Shown here piece after piece: positions 25,749 to 35,110 of a DNA stretch of 64,000 bases. How positions within the stretch are numbered: the stretch's first letter is position 1; each line of letters starts with the position of its first letter. The stretch covers positions 5,828,001 through 5,892,000 of the forward strand of contig NZ_CP109460.1 of the NCBI RefSeq assembly GCF_036227565.1. Reading direction: 5' to 3'. Under the pieces are notes generated by a model. The model was not told the origin of the DNA, searched no databases, and worked only from the letters and a program-made list of their open reading frames with translations. Source of the stretch: Streptomyces sp. NBC_01454 (GTDB lineage Bacteria; Actinomycetota; Actinomycetes; Streptomycetales; Streptomycetaceae). The translations under genes were made by a program, and so were the position numbers.

Positions 25749-26405
25749 CTATGTGCCTTCGGGGGGCGGGGCCTTGTCGGGGGTGAAGGTGAGGACGAGG
25801 TCGGCGCGTTCGCGGGAGGCGGCCACGACGCGGGCGTTGGCCTCGTCCGAGGCGTGCACGAACCGCTCGGCGTCGGCGCGGGTGCGCCCGAAGCGTTCAT
25901 GACGGTCGACCAGCCGCCGGATCCGCTCCGCGCCGTCCAGCTCCACGTACCAGACCTCGTCGAGCAGTGCGCGCACCCGTGACCACGGGGCGGTGTCGAG
26001 CAGCAGGTAGTTGCCCTCCGTGACGATCAGCGGGAGGTGGGGGGCGACGGGGATGCTGCCGGCGACCGGCTCCTCGATACGGCGGTCGAAGGCCGGGGCG
26101 TAGACGGCGGTGTCCGGTTCGGGGGAGCGCAGGCGGGCCAGGAGCGCCGCGTAGCCGGCGGGGTCGAAGGTGTCCGGCGCACCCTTGCGGTCCCTGCGGC
26201 CCAGTCGGCGCAACTCCGCCTCGGCGAGATGGAAGCCGTCCATCGGCACCAGCGCCGCCTGCCCGGCCAGCCCGGCCACGAGATGGGCGGCGAGGGTGGA
26301 TTTCCCGGCGCCGGGCGGGCCGGTGATACCGAGCAGCCGGCGTCGGCCGGGAGTCGCGGAGGCGGCGAGGTCACGGGCGCGGGAGAGCAGGTACGGGAGA
26401 TCCAT
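25749..26405 (-). CDS. uridine kinase-like nucleoside/nucleotide kinase family protein
   Basis: A 218-residue P-loop kinase. Walker A is GITGPPGAGKST (residues about 27-38), followed by ALVPMDGFHLAEAELRRLGR (the DGFH substrate Asp typical of PRK/uridine kinase and pantothenate kinase-like proteins), DTFDPAGYAALLARLR, and VTEGNYLLLDTAPW (Walker B-like). The lid Arg residues are in HERFGRTRADAERFV. This subfamily (YggC/FrcK-like) phosphorylates a small hydroxylated substrate that is undefined here. ATG 26405 is the start; longer in-frame sequence is not conserved. Confidence 0.85.
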   Translation of the reverse strand: MDLPYLLSRARDLAASATPGRRRLLGITGPPGAGKSTLAAHLVAGLAGQAALVPMDGFHLAEAELRRLGRRDRKGAPDTFDPAGYAALLARLRSPEPDTAVYAPAFDRRIEEPVAGSIPVAPHLPLIVTEGNYLLLDTAPWSRVRALLDEVWYVELDGAERIRRLVDRHERFGRTRADAERFVHASDEANARVVAASRERADLVLTFTPDKAPPPEGT

Positions 26406-26542
26406 GAGGCCCCATCGTGCCTGAGCCGGCGGGCTGAGGGGCGGCCGCGCACCCGGTGGCGTTCCGCGAGGCCCGGCCCCCCGGGCCCGGGCACGATCCG
26501 GCGGCCGCGGCTCCCGACCCCCAGCCCTTGCCTCCCGCGCCC

Positions 26543-27754
26543 CTAACTCTCCCCGTCCCGGCGGGAGTCGGCCGCACCCCCGTCCGCGAGTCCCAGGCGC
26601 CACAGGGACGTGACCTCGGCGGCGCGGGCCACGTGGAGCGGGTCGGAGGTGTCGCGGGCGCGCGGATGGCGGGGGGTGATGTCGAGCCGTCCCAGGACCG
26701 TCAGGCCGGCGGCGGCGATGGCGTCGAGGAGTGCGGTGTGCGCACGCAGGCCGAGGTGTTCGGCGAAGTCGGAGAGGATCAGCCAGCCTTCGCCGTCCGG
26801 TGTCAGATGGTCCCCGAGACCGCTGAGGAATCCGTGCAGCATCCGGTTGCCCGGGTCGTACACCGCATGCTCCACGGGGGAGGTCGGTTTCGCGGGCACC
26901 CACGGGGGGTTGCAGACGACCAGCGGGGCGCGGCCGGCCGGGAACAGATCGGCCTCGACCACCTCCACCTGTCCGGCGACGCCCAGCCGCTGGGTGTTCT
27001 CGCGGGCGCAGGCCAGCGCCCGCGGGTCCTGGTCGGTGGCCACGACCCGGCGCACCCCGCGCCGGGCGAGGACCGAGGCCAGCACGCCGGTGCCGGTGCC
27101 GATGTCGAACGCCAGCTCCTGGGAGGGCAGCGGCGCCTCGGCCACCAGGTCGACGTACTCGCCGCGGGCCGGGGAGAAGACGCCGTAGTGCGGATGGATG
27201 CGGTCGCCGCCGAGCGCCGGGATCTCGACGCCCTTCCTGCGCCATTCGTTGGCGCCGATGAGGCCGAGCAGCTCGCGCAGCGAGACCAGGGAGGCGGTCG
27301 GATCGGCGCCCTCGGCGGTCCCGGGCGCCTCCTCGCGGGCGGGACCGGCGGGGCCGTATGCCCTGGCGCAGGCCTCGCGGACGTCCGGGGCGCGGTGCAG
27401 CGGGACGGCGAGGGTCGCATCGAGCGGGACCAGCAGCATGCCCAGGATGCGGGCGCGTTGGTTCTGCGCGGCGCGGTGCTGGTGGAACGCCTGGGTGACA
27501 TCGGCGGGCGGTGTCTTGCGGGGGCGGCGGTCGATGCGGCGGGCCATCGCCGTCAGCAGCTGCCGGGCGTTGTGGAAGTCGCCCCGCCACAGCAGAGCGG
27601 TGCCCTCACAGGCGAGTTTGTAGGCGTCGTCGGCCTTCGTCCGGTCGTCGGCGATGACGATGCGGCGGGGCGGCGGAGCGCCGTTCTCGGAGCGCCAACG
27701 GGCGGAACGGGCCTCGTCGGCCTCGGTCCATTCGACGACCGGCGGTTGGTTCAC
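26543..27754 (-). CDS. class I SAM-dependent methyltransferase with NPPW motif
   Basis: A 403-residue protein from GTG 27754. The C-terminal half is a Rossmann methyltransferase: AFDIGTGTGVLASVLARRG (motif I), VVATDQDPRAL (acidic ribose contact), and VVCNPPWVPAK (motif IV). NPP[YFW] motifs are used by enzymes that methylate planar amides or amines (PrmC, RsmC/D, adenine methyltransferases). The N-terminal 170 residues are charged and may bind substrate. Target is probably a protein Gln or an RNA/DNA base amine, which sequence alone does not decide. Confidence 0.85.
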   Translation of the reverse strand: MNQPPVVEWTEADEARSARWRSENGAPPPRRIVIADDRTKADDAYKLACEGTALLWRGDFHNARQLLTAMARRIDRRPRKTPPADVTQAFHQHRAAQNQRARILGMLLVPLDATLAVPLHRAPDVREACARAYGPAGPAREEAPGTAEGADPTASLVSLRELLGLIGANEWRRKGVEIPALGGDRIHPHYGVFSPARGEYVDLVAEAPLPSQELAFDIGTGTGVLASVLARRGVRRVVATDQDPRALACARENTQRLGVAGQVEVVEADLFPAGRAPLVVCNPPWVPAKPTSPVEHAVYDPGNRMLHGFLSGLGDHLTPDGEGWLILSDFAEHLGLRAHTALLDAIAAAGLTVLGRLDITPRHPRARDTSDPLHVARAAEVTSLWRLGLADGGAADSRRDGES

Positions 27755-28025
27755 CGAGGTGTGCCTTCGCGTGTGTGGGCGGACCCCGCCGGGGCGCCGC
27801 CCAGGGGAGCGGTCCCGGTCCGGCGTCCGGGGAGCGACGAACGGCTCACAGGAGACGGGGAGGGGGGTGTGGTGGGTGTGCCGGTCGATTTTACTCCGGA
27901 TCGAGACTTCCTCTGCTCCCGTCTTGCTCCCGCCCGCTCCCGCCCGCTCCCGCTCGAGGCCCCGCCCGCCCGCGCGAGGTCCCTCACCGCGCGACGCCCC
28001 ACGGCACCGCCCGCTCGGCCCGCGG

Positions 28026-28637
28026 TCAGCCGGTGCCGAACGCCCCGGCGTAGCGCACCGTGCCGCGCGGGGGCGGGGAGCCGTCCAGGGAGAGCGCCAT
28101 GAAGGCCGCCTCCGGCCAGGGCTGCGGGGGCAGGATGCCGAACCGAGGGACGGCCGGTACGAAGCCGAAGCGCGGGTAGTACGACGGATGGCCGAGCACG
28201 ATCGCGGTCCGCTCGCCGGCCGCCCGCGCCGCCGCCAGCAGTGCCCGGATCACCGCATCACCCGCACCGCACCGCTGATACGCGGGCAGCACCGCACAGG
28301 GGGCGAGTGCCACGGCGGGCGCCTCGTCGATCTGACAGCGGGTCAGCAGGGCATGGGCGGCCGGGGTGAAGTCCGGTGCGTCGGCCACCCAGGACAGTCC
28401 CGGCAGCCAGGCCGCCGGGTCGCGGCGCAGCGCCTCGACGAGGTCGGCCTCCCCGGGCGCCTCGAAGGCGGCGAGATGGATGCGGCGGACGGCCGGCCGG
28501 TCCGCGGTGGTCTCGGGGCGAGGCTGCCAGGCGCCGGGGACGGCGGCCGGAGAGGGGGAGCCGCCAGCGCGAGCGCCGTCGCCACCGTGGGGACCGTCAG
28601 GGCCGTCGGAGGTGCCGGTGCCGCTCATGCCCGTCAT
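28026..28637 (-). CDS. GNAT-family N-acetyltransferase (YhbS-like)
   Basis: A 203-residue protein with a low-complexity N-terminal 35 residues. The GNAT fold is seen as TTADRPAVRRIHLAAFEAPGE, then ALAPCAVLPAYQRCGAGDAVIRALL (acetyl-CoA loop Q-R-C-G-A-G) and VLGHPSYYPRFGFVPA, the signature of YhbS-like COG3153 proteins. A second Met at residue 4 (28628) may be the real start. Substrate unknown. Confidence 0.82.
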   Translation of the reverse strand: MTGMSGTGTSDGPDGPHGGDGARAGGSPSPAAVPGAWQPRPETTADRPAVRRIHLAAFEAPGEADLVEALRRDPAAWLPGLSWVADAPDFTPAAHALLTRCQIDEAPAVALAPCAVLPAYQRCGAGDAVIRALLAAARAAGERTAIVLGHPSYYPRFGFVPAVPRFGILPPQPWPEAAFMALSLDGSPPPRGTVRYAGAFGTG

Positions 28638-28776
28638 CGTCGCACCGGGGTCCGGCGCCCGGCCAGCGGATTTCCGTGCACCGCCGGCGTCTCGTCGGCC
28701 GGGGGCCCGGCGGCTGACGGAAGCGCCTCACCGGCCCGTCACCTGGCCCGTCATCGGGCCCGTCACCGGCCGCCGG

Positions 28777-29448
28777 TCAGTGCGCGGCGGGGCGTTCCGG
28801 GCGGCGCATCAGGAAGGCGGCGGCCGATCCGGCGGCGAAGAGGGCGGCGGCCGAGAGGGCGGTGCTCACCCAGGACGTGCCGAGCCACTGGCCGCCGAAG
28901 TAGCCCAGGCTCACGCTGTAGGCGGCCCAGGCGAGGCCGGCCAGCGCGGACCAGGGCAGGAACTCGCGGACCGTACGGTGGGCGACACCGGCGCCCAGGC
29001 TGACCACGGACCGTCCGGCGGGTGCGAAGCGGGCCAGGACGACGACGATGCCGCCGCCCCGGCTCAGCGCCGTACCGAGCCGCCGCTGCGCCGCGGTCAG
29101 CCTGCGGGAGCGGCCGATGGCGCGGTCGAAGCGGTCGCCGCCGCGCCGGGCGAGCCGGTAGGCGACCATGTCGCCGAGGACCGAGGCGGTGGCGGCACAC
29201 AGCAGCAGCGCGAACACCCCGGCCAGATGGGTACCGCCGCGGACGGACGCGGCTTCGACGCGGCCGACCGCGTGCGCGGCGCTGGCGGCAGCGCCGGCAG
29301 AGGTGGCAGCGCCGGCAGAGGTGGTGGCCGCGGCGATCACCAGGATCCCGCTGGGCAGGATCGGGAGGAAGACATCGAGCACGATCGAGCAGCTGACGAC
29401 CACATACACCCACGGGGTGCCGCCGAGGGACCCCAGGCTTTCCAGCAA
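28777..29448 (-). CDS. DedA/VTT-domain membrane protein
   Basis: A 223-residue membrane protein. The core shows the DedA layout: VFLPILPSGILVIAAA, GDMVAYRLARRGG (family G-D-x-x-x-Y), and RFAPAGRSVVSLGAGVA with the conserved Arg-Phe and the G-R element, then EFLPWSALAGLAWAAYSVSLGYFGG. A degenerate Ala/Ser/Thr repeat (TTSAGAATSAGAAASAA) interrupts the first loop. DedA proteins flip polyprenyl phosphates or phospholipids. The TTG start at 29448 has GGGAG 7 bp upstream. Confidence 0.82.
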   Translation of the reverse strand: MLESLGSLGGTPWVYVVVSCSIVLDVFLPILPSGILVIAAATTSAGAATSAGAAASAAHAVGRVEAASVRGGTHLAGVFALLLCAATASVLGDMVAYRLARRGGDRFDRAIGRSRRLTAAQRRLGTALSRGGGIVVVLARFAPAGRSVVSLGAGVAHRTVREFLPWSALAGLAWAAYSVSLGYFGGQWLGTSWVSTALSAAALFAAGSAAAFLMRRPERPAAH

Positions 29449-29599
29449 CGTCCCACTCCCGGTCCGAACCCCGCCGCGACGTCGCTCGGTGCGGCAGGGG
29501 CGGCCCTTCAGCCATACAGCGTACGCCTGGGTTCCCGGGCCCGGTCCGGTGGGTGGACGGGGGGATCGGGGGCGTCGGTGGGCCCGGGAGACACGGCAC

Positions 29600-29629
29600 G
29601 GCCCGTACGGCGGGGAAGCCGTACGGGCC
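29600..29629 (-). terminator. terminator of the second doxX-like gene
   Basis: A perfect 12-bp stem (GGCCCGTACGGC/GCCGTACGGGCC) with a 6-nt loop, 55 bp beyond the stop of the DoxX gene. Confidence 0.85.
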
Positions 29630-29683
29630 GGGGAGGTGCGGGTCCGCGGCGGCGCGGCGCCGGGGCGCGCCGTGGACGGTGCG

Positions 29684-30148
29684 TCAGGCGGTGGACGGCT
29701 CCTGCGGAGCGGCCGGGGCCGCCGTCCCTGTGCGCGTGCCGAAGAAGACCCGGTCCAGTGCCCAGGAGCCGGGGCCGGTGAAGAAGACGAGCAGGAAGGC
29801 CCAGGCGAACATCGCGGCCGCCTCGCCGCCGTTCTGGATCGGCCACAGCGCCGTGCCCTGGTGGGTGGAGAAGTAGGCGTACGCCATCGAACCGGAGCTG
29901 AGCAGGGCCGCGGGGCGGGTGCCCAGGCCGAAGATCACCAGGAGGCCGCCGGCCAGCTGGATCACGGCGGCGTACCAGCCCGGCCAGCTGCCGGTGGGGA
30001 GGGTGCCGCCCTGCCCCATGGCGCCGCCGAGGACGCCGAAGAGCGAGGACGCGCCGTGGCAGGCGAAGAGCAGCCCGACGACGACGCGGAAGAGAGCGAG
30101 GACGTGCGGGGTGGATCTCTGGAGGAATGAGTCCAGGGGTGTGGACAT
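29684..30148 (-). CDS. DoxX-family membrane protein (second copy)
   Basis: A 154-residue four-helix DoxX protein: LALFRVVVGLLFACHGASSLFG, YAAVIQLAGGLLVIFGLGTRPAALL, then MAYAYFSTHQGTALWPIQNGGEAA and AWAFLLVFFTGPG. GTAGGAG lies 7 bp before ATG 30148. It shares with the first DoxX gene the same promoter element (30216-30230), so both are probably regulated by one factor. A strong terminator follows. Confidence 0.88.
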   Translation of the reverse strand: MSTPLDSFLQRSTPHVLALFRVVVGLLFACHGASSLFGVLGGAMGQGGTLPTGSWPGWYAAVIQLAGGLLVIFGLGTRPAALLSSGSMAYAYFSTHQGTALWPIQNGGEAAAMFAWAFLLVFFTGPGSWALDRVFFGTRTGTAAPAAPQEPSTA

Positions 30149-30215
30149 GTGGGGACTCCTACGGTTTGTGGGGACGGGTCACCGCTGGAGGCACAGGTTA
30201 GGGACACCTAAGCAG

Positions 30216-30230
30216 TACTTGCAAGTTCAA
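30216..30230 (-). promoter_or_regulatory. shared DoxX motif, copy 2
   Basis: On the minus strand TTGAACTTGCAAGTA, 68 bp before the DoxX start, matches the copy before the first DoxX gene. It contains the palindrome ACTTGCAAGT and overlaps the stop codon of the upstream FAD/NAD(P)-binding protein gene. Confidence 0.6.
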
Positions 30231-32284
30231 CCTCTGGCCATACCGGGCCTTTGGCTCGAAGCCGCCGATCGCGCAGCCGGAACCGTGTCCGTGCCCGCCC
30301 CGGTACCCGTAGGCACCCCCGCGACCGCGGCCCGCAGCGCCGCCCGCGCCACCGCGTCCGTATCGGCGAGGGTGACCGACCCCACCCCGGGGCGGGCCCC
30401 GGCCGCCGTCACCCAGTGCACCCCCTCCGTCGGCACCCCCACCGCGAAACGCCGCGGATGGTGCCGGCCGTCGGCCCCGATCAGATGGAACGGGCTCGGC
30501 GACACATCGAGCCCGCCCGTCTCGTAGCCGTCCACGGTGTGCGGGCGGCAGCCGCCGTCGGCCAGCAGCCGGGCCAGCAGCGGGTCCCCGGTGCGCCGCA
30601 GATCCGGCTCCGGCAGCCGCGCCTCGATCAGCGCCGCCGCCGTCACCTGCGACCCCGCCACCTCCGGGGACCAGGCCGTGAAACCGGGCCCGCGGCCGTC
30701 GGCGGTACCGGGCCGGACCGCCATCCGCGGGCCGATCACCTCCAGCACCCCCGCCTCGATCAGCGCGGTCATCTCCTCGATTCGGCGCCGCGGCGGCCCG
30801 ATGGACAAAAAAGCGTTGAACGGGGTGTACCAGCGGTCCAGATGGTCCCGGCGGGACGTGCCGGTCAGTCCGCCGTGGTCGACGATCTGCCGCAGCTCGT
30901 TGCGCAGATCCCGCAGGATGTCGAGGGCCGCCTTGACCGGGCCGGACACATTGTTCTGCCGGGCGTGTGCGACGTCCGTGCGCAGATGGTCCAGCAGCCA
31001 CGCGCGGAAGGCCGCGCGGCCGGCGAAGGACCGCTGCGCGTGCGGCCGGGCCAGGCGGTCCCAGTCCCAGCGTGCGGCCGGCGCGATCCCGAAGGCGTCC
31101 AGGGCGGCGGCCTCTTCGGGGCCGCGGTGCGCGCCGGCGAGGAACCGCTCCCGGAACCGGCGCACCGGCTCGCGGCCCGCGCCGCGCCCCGCGAGCAGCG
31201 CCTCGTAGTAGACCGTCTCCACCTCCTTGGCCACCAGGGGCCAGACCTCCGTCAGGAAGTCGGGCAGGTCGCCGGAGTCGGCGCGCTCGCGGAACGCCGC
31301 GGTCACGTCCGGCGTGAGCAGCAGCGGCAGATGGCGGCCGTGGGCGCCCTTCGCGTTGTCGCCGCGTGCGTGGTACGGGACGCCGCGCCGGGAGCCCGCG
31401 TACAGCCGCGGCTCCCGGCCGGACGGCTGATACACCGGCGCCCCGTCCGTGCCGCGGACGAACCGGCCGCCGCGGGCCGTCGTCAGCAGCGCCATGTGGT
31501 CGAAGAAGTTGAGGCCGAGGCCGCGCAGCAGCACCGGGCGGCCCGGGGCCAGCGCCGCCAGCTCGGTGGAGAGGTCGGCGGGGTTGGCCGGCGGCAGATA
31601 GTGCAGACCGTGCCCGGCGGCATGCTCGGCCAGCCGCCGCTGCCCGTCGTCCGGCGCGGCCGGCAGATGGCCCTGGGCGAGGACCACCGCCCCCAGGCCG
31701 TGCAGCGTGTGGCCGTCGTCGAGGGACAGCGACTGCGAGCCGTCGGGCGCCTCGGTCAGCCGCACGGCCCGGGTCCGGTGCGTCACGACCGTCACCCCGG
31801 AGGGAGCGTTGCGCACCGTGCGACGGAAGACCCACTCCAGATAGCGGCCGTACAGCGCCCGCCCCGGATAGTCGTCCGGGCCGACCTCGCAGCCTTCCCA
31901 GGCGTACAGGCTCGGCCCGGGACGTATCGGGCCGGCGCACTCGACGCTGTCATCGGTGAACAGCGTGACCTGCGAGGCCACCGTGTTCATCAGCAGCTCG
32001 GGCGGCTGGGCGGTGCGCCACACCTGCCCGGCGCCGGGCGGGGCCGGGTCGATGACATGGACGGTCAGCGCGGTGCCCGGGGCCAGTTCGGCGGCCGAGG
32101 CGCAGAGCCGCTCCAGGACGCTCGTGCCGCGCGGTCCGGCGCCCACCAGCGCGAGGGCGGACCGGGGGCGGCGGTCGGCGAGACGGTCGGCGGCCAAGAC
32201 AGGCCCTCCCTGGGGCGGCGGACGGCCGGCGCCCGCGGGCGTGGCCGCCCGGGTGCGGGCGACGGCAAACGTGCGCCCTATCAT
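30227..32284 (-). CDS. FAD/NAD(P)-binding domain protein
   Basis: A 685-residue protein of the PF13454-type FAD-NAD(P)-binding family. The dinucleotide fold is SALALVGAGPRGTSVLERL (GAGPRG), followed by HVIDPAPPGAGQVWRT, LLMNTVASQVTLFTDD, and a second GxG-like segment VLLRGLGLNFFDHMALLT. The long C-terminal half lacks a further recognised domain. Related proteins occur in siderophore and secondary metabolite contexts, but no substrate is clear. The start is ATG 32284; in-frame codons to 32353 are a possible extension. The last codons overlap the DoxX motif. Confidence 0.82.
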   Translation of the reverse strand: MIGRTFAVARTRAATPAGAGRPPPQGGPVLAADRLADRRPRSALALVGAGPRGTSVLERLCASAAELAPGTALTVHVIDPAPPGAGQVWRTAQPPELLMNTVASQVTLFTDDSVECAGPIRPGPSLYAWEGCEVGPDDYPGRALYGRYLEWVFRRTVRNAPSGVTVVTHRTRAVRLTEAPDGSQSLSLDDGHTLHGLGAVVLAQGHLPAAPDDGQRRLAEHAAGHGLHYLPPANPADLSTELAALAPGRPVLLRGLGLNFFDHMALLTTARGGRFVRGTDGAPVYQPSGREPRLYAGSRRGVPYHARGDNAKGAHGRHLPLLLTPDVTAAFRERADSGDLPDFLTEVWPLVAKEVETVYYEALLAGRGAGREPVRRFRERFLAGAHRGPEEAAALDAFGIAPAARWDWDRLARPHAQRSFAGRAAFRAWLLDHLRTDVAHARQNNVSGPVKAALDILRDLRNELRQIVDHGGLTGTSRRDHLDRWYTPFNAFLSIGPPRRRIEEMTALIEAGVLEVIGPRMAVRPGTADGRGPGFTAWSPEVAGSQVTAAALIEARLPEPDLRRTGDPLLARLLADGGCRPHTVDGYETGGLDVSPSPFHLIGADGRHHPRRFAVGVPTEGVHWVTAAGARPGVGSVTLADTDAVARAALRAAVAGVPTGTGAGTDTVPAARSAASSQRPGMARG

Positions 32285-32410
32285 CACCGCCCCCGTCCCG
32301 GCCGCGGCACCGGGGTGCGGCGCGGAACGACGCCTCACCGGCCGCCCCCGCACGGTGGATCGGGGCGCCGCCGGCCGCCCACGGACGCCGGGCCGCCCGC
32401 CTCCTCCGCT

Positions 32411-34138
32411 CTACGGCCGTTCCGTCCCCGGGACCGGACCGCCCGCACCGGCGGATTCCTCCTCAGGGCGGGCATCGGCCACCTCGGTGCGCCAGACCGT
32501 CACGAGCCGGACGCCGCCCGGGTCCTCCCGGCGGGCCTGATCCAGGGCGAGCCGCGCCGCACGGCCCGCCAGCGTCAGCGTCATCAGCTGGTTGCCGAAC
32601 CACGGGCCGCCCGTGCGCCGCCACTTCACCGGCGGCCGGGGCAGCCGCCCGTGCCGGGCCAGCAGCTTCCCCAGCCACCGGCCCGGACGGCTCCAGCCGA
32701 AGCGGAAACCTGCCTGCAGCGCGCCGGGAATGCTGTTGTGGACGGGCGAGCAGGTCAACTGCAGCACCCGGCTCGCGGGGTGCGGGCCGGCGCCGCGCCG
32801 CCGCGGCTCGGCCACATAGGCATGGTGCACATCCCCGGACAGCACACAGACCGTCGCCGGCGCGTGGGTGCCCGAGCCCGCCTCGGTGATCAGCTCGGTG
32901 AGCGCGGCGAACGAATCGGGGAAGGCCGCCCAGTGCTCCAGATCGGCGCGCTGGCGCAGGGATTCGCTGTGCCGGGCCCAGCGCGGGCCGCGTTCACCGG
33001 CGCACAGCGCGGCGTTCCAGCCCTCGGCGGCATGGACGAGATGCGGCAGCAGCCAGGGCAGCGAACTGCCGAGCAGCAGATGGTCGTAGCCGCCGCGCCC
33101 CTCCAGCACCGCCTGCCGCAGCCACTCGCCCTCGGCCTTGTCGAGCATGGCGCGGCCGCCCTCCTCCAGGATGCGGCCGGCCCGGGTGTCGATCATGACC
33201 AGGCGCACCCGGCCGAAGTCCCGGCGGTAGCTCCAGCGGACGCTTGCCGGATCGCTGTCCGCGGCGGCCGCGAACTCCCGTACCAGGTCCGTCCCGTCGT
33301 CGGCGGCCCGGACCCGGGCGTACAGCGCGTCGGCGGCCAGTTCCGCGGGCGCCAGATTGCCCAGGTGCTGGTGCACCCAGTACGACATCAGGCCGCCGAG
33401 AATCCGCTCGCGCCACCACGGGGTCGCCCGCATCCGGGCCAGCCAGGCCGCCGAGGTGTTCCAGTCGTCGATCACATCGTGATCGTCGAAGATCATGCAG
33501 CTGGGGACCGTGGACAGCAGCCAGCGGACCCTCGGGTCGAGCCAGGACTCGTAGTAGAGGTGGGTGTATTCCTCGTAGTCGGCGACCTGCTTCCACGGCG
33601 GCTCGGTGAGGTCGCGGCGGCCGGCCAGCACGCGGGCGGTCGCCCGGGAGGTCTGGTCGGCGTAGACCTGGTCGCCCAACAGCAACAGCACGTCCGGGCG
33701 TTGCCGGGCGGGATCGGCGGCGAGGGCGTCCAGGGCGTCCGGGCCGACCGGGTCGTGCGAGGCGTCCGACGGCGTCGCGGACCAGCGGCAGGAGCCGAAG
33801 GCGAAATGCAGTGGCCGGTCCGGGGAGGCGGGGAGGGTGCGGATGGTGCTCGCGGGGAAGGGGCTGGCGGGCGGCGGCCAGACCTTCTCCCCGTCACCGC
33901 CGGGCGGCGCCCCCGGCTCGTCCAGCAGTACCTGGTAGGGCGTCTCGCTGCCGGGCGCCAGGCCGGTCACCGGGACCAGCGCATAGTGGTGCCCGGCCAC
34001 CTGCCAGGTGCGTTGTGCGCCGTGCGCCCCGCCGTCACAGCGGATCCGCACCTCGCACGGCCGGTCGGTCTCCACCCACACGGTCGCGCTGGTGGCATCG
34101 ACGTACCGCAGCAGCGGTCCCAAGCGCAGTCCGGCCAT
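32411..34138 (-). CDS. PhoD-like alkaline phosphatase/phosphodiesterase
   Basis: A 575-residue metallophosphatase. After an N-terminal beta domain (residues 1-110, TSATVWVETDRPCEVRI) come the metal-ligand motifs of the PhoD family: FGSCRW, LLLGDQVYAD, FDDHDVIDDWN, and VLSGDVHHAYV near residue 455. No Tat signal (RR-x-F-LK) or other signal peptide is visible, so it may be cytosolic or non-classically exported, unlike canonical PhoD. It would cleave phosphomonoesters or diesters with Fe/Ca or similar metals. No phosphate-box could be assigned. Confidence 0.87.
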   Translation of the reverse strand: MAGLRLGPLLRYVDATSATVWVETDRPCEVRIRCDGGAHGAQRTWQVAGHHYALVPVTGLAPGSETPYQVLLDEPGAPPGGDGEKVWPPPASPFPASTIRTLPASPDRPLHFAFGSCRWSATPSDASHDPVGPDALDALAADPARQRPDVLLLLGDQVYADQTSRATARVLAGRRDLTEPPWKQVADYEEYTHLYYESWLDPRVRWLLSTVPSCMIFDDHDVIDDWNTSAAWLARMRATPWWRERILGGLMSYWVHQHLGNLAPAELAADALYARVRAADDGTDLVREFAAAADSDPASVRWSYRRDFGRVRLVMIDTRAGRILEEGGRAMLDKAEGEWLRQAVLEGRGGYDHLLLGSSLPWLLPHLVHAAEGWNAALCAGERGPRWARHSESLRQRADLEHWAAFPDSFAALTELITEAGSGTHAPATVCVLSGDVHHAYVAEPRRRGAGPHPASRVLQLTCSPVHNSIPGALQAGFRFGWSRPGRWLGKLLARHGRLPRPPVKWRRTGGPWFGNQLMTLTLAGRAARLALDQARREDPGGVRLVTVWRTEVADARPEEESAGAGGPVPGTERP

Positions 34139-34203
34139 CGGTGCCTCCCCTTGTCGTGGTCAGAGGATAGGAGCACACCGCGCGGGGCGTCAGGCCAGGG
34201 GCG

Positions 34204-34243
34204 GCGCGCCCCGCCGGCCGGTGATCCGGCCGGCGGGGCGCGC
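34204..34243 (-). terminator. terminator after the HNH nuclease gene
   Basis: An 18-bp perfect GC stem with a 4-nt TGAT loop, 17 bp beyond the nuclease stop. Confidence 0.85.
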
Positions 34244-34259
34244 ACCCGGGAGGGAGGGC

Positions 34260-34904
34260 TCAGCAGCCGTCCAGGATCTTCTTCAGCGCGGCCTTCTCGG
34301 CGGAGTCCGCGGTCATGCCGTACTCATGCTTGACCCACACCCACATCCGGGCGTACTCGCAGTGGTACGAGGTCTTCGGCGGCAGCCACTTCGCCGGGTC
34401 CTTGTCACCCTTCTCCTGGTTGAGGTTGTCGGTGACGGCGATCAGCTGGGAGTGGGTGAGATCGTTGGCCAGCTCCTGGCGGCGCGCGGTGGTCCACTGC
34501 GCGGCGCCCGACTTCCACGCCTCGGACAGCGGTACGACATGGTCGATGTCGAGGTCGGCCGCCTTGGTCCAGGTCGCCCCGTCGTACGGCGAGACCCACT
34601 TGCCGCTCACGGCCGCGCAGCCGCTGTCCTGCTGGACGCCGGTGCCGTCCCGCTTGAGGACCACCTCGCGGGTGTTGCAGTTCTTGCCCTGGTCGATCCA
34701 GTGCGGGAACTTGTCGCGGCTGTAGCCGTCCTGCGGGCCCTCGGGCTGCTCCTTGAGGCCCGCGAGATATGTCCGTGCGGTGGCCGCGCCCGGGGGGCTG
34801 GGCGGCGCCGCCTGGGCGGACTGGCCGCTGAACACCAGCGTGCCGACCAGGGCGGCGGCCGCGCCCGCGGCGAGGGAAACGCGACGCGCGTAGACCTTTG
34901 CCAT
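34260..34904 (-). CDS. secreted HNH/DUF1524-type nuclease
   Basis: A 214-residue exported protein. A signal peptide (MAKVYARRVSLAAGAAAALV, cleavage near AQA) precedes the mature domain. The nuclease motif is ADLDIDHVVPLSEAWKSGA, then ANDLTHSQLIAVTDNLNQEKGD (Asn/Asn of the HNH core) and DPAKWLPP, as in the GmrSD C-terminal (DUF1524) family common in Streptomyces. Two cysteine pairs may form disulfides. It probably degrades extracellular DNA or RNA; specificity unknown. AGGGAG precedes ATG 34904. Confidence 0.9.
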   Translation of the reverse strand: MAKVYARRVSLAAGAAAALVGTLVFSGQSAQAAPPSPPGAATARTYLAGLKEQPEGPQDGYSRDKFPHWIDQGKNCNTREVVLKRDGTGVQQDSGCAAVSGKWVSPYDGATWTKAADLDIDHVVPLSEAWKSGAAQWTTARRQELANDLTHSQLIAVTDNLNQEKGDKDPAKWLPPKTSYHCEYARMWVWVKHEYGMTADSAEKAALKKILDGC

Positions 34905-35110
34905 CGAAACTCCCTGTATGTGGGGGGAAGTTGCCGTGTGGTGCGGCCCATGGTGGTGAAGTGGGGTTTCCATGGGAGGAGCACCAGGTAACAGCCTGGC
35001 GACATGCTCACGTCACTTCAAGGGCTGACGGGAGGCCAGAACTGCAGGGCGGCACTCCGGTTGAACCGCTCCCGCGTGTGCGCCCCCGGCCGCGCCCCTA
35101 CAGTGAGCGC

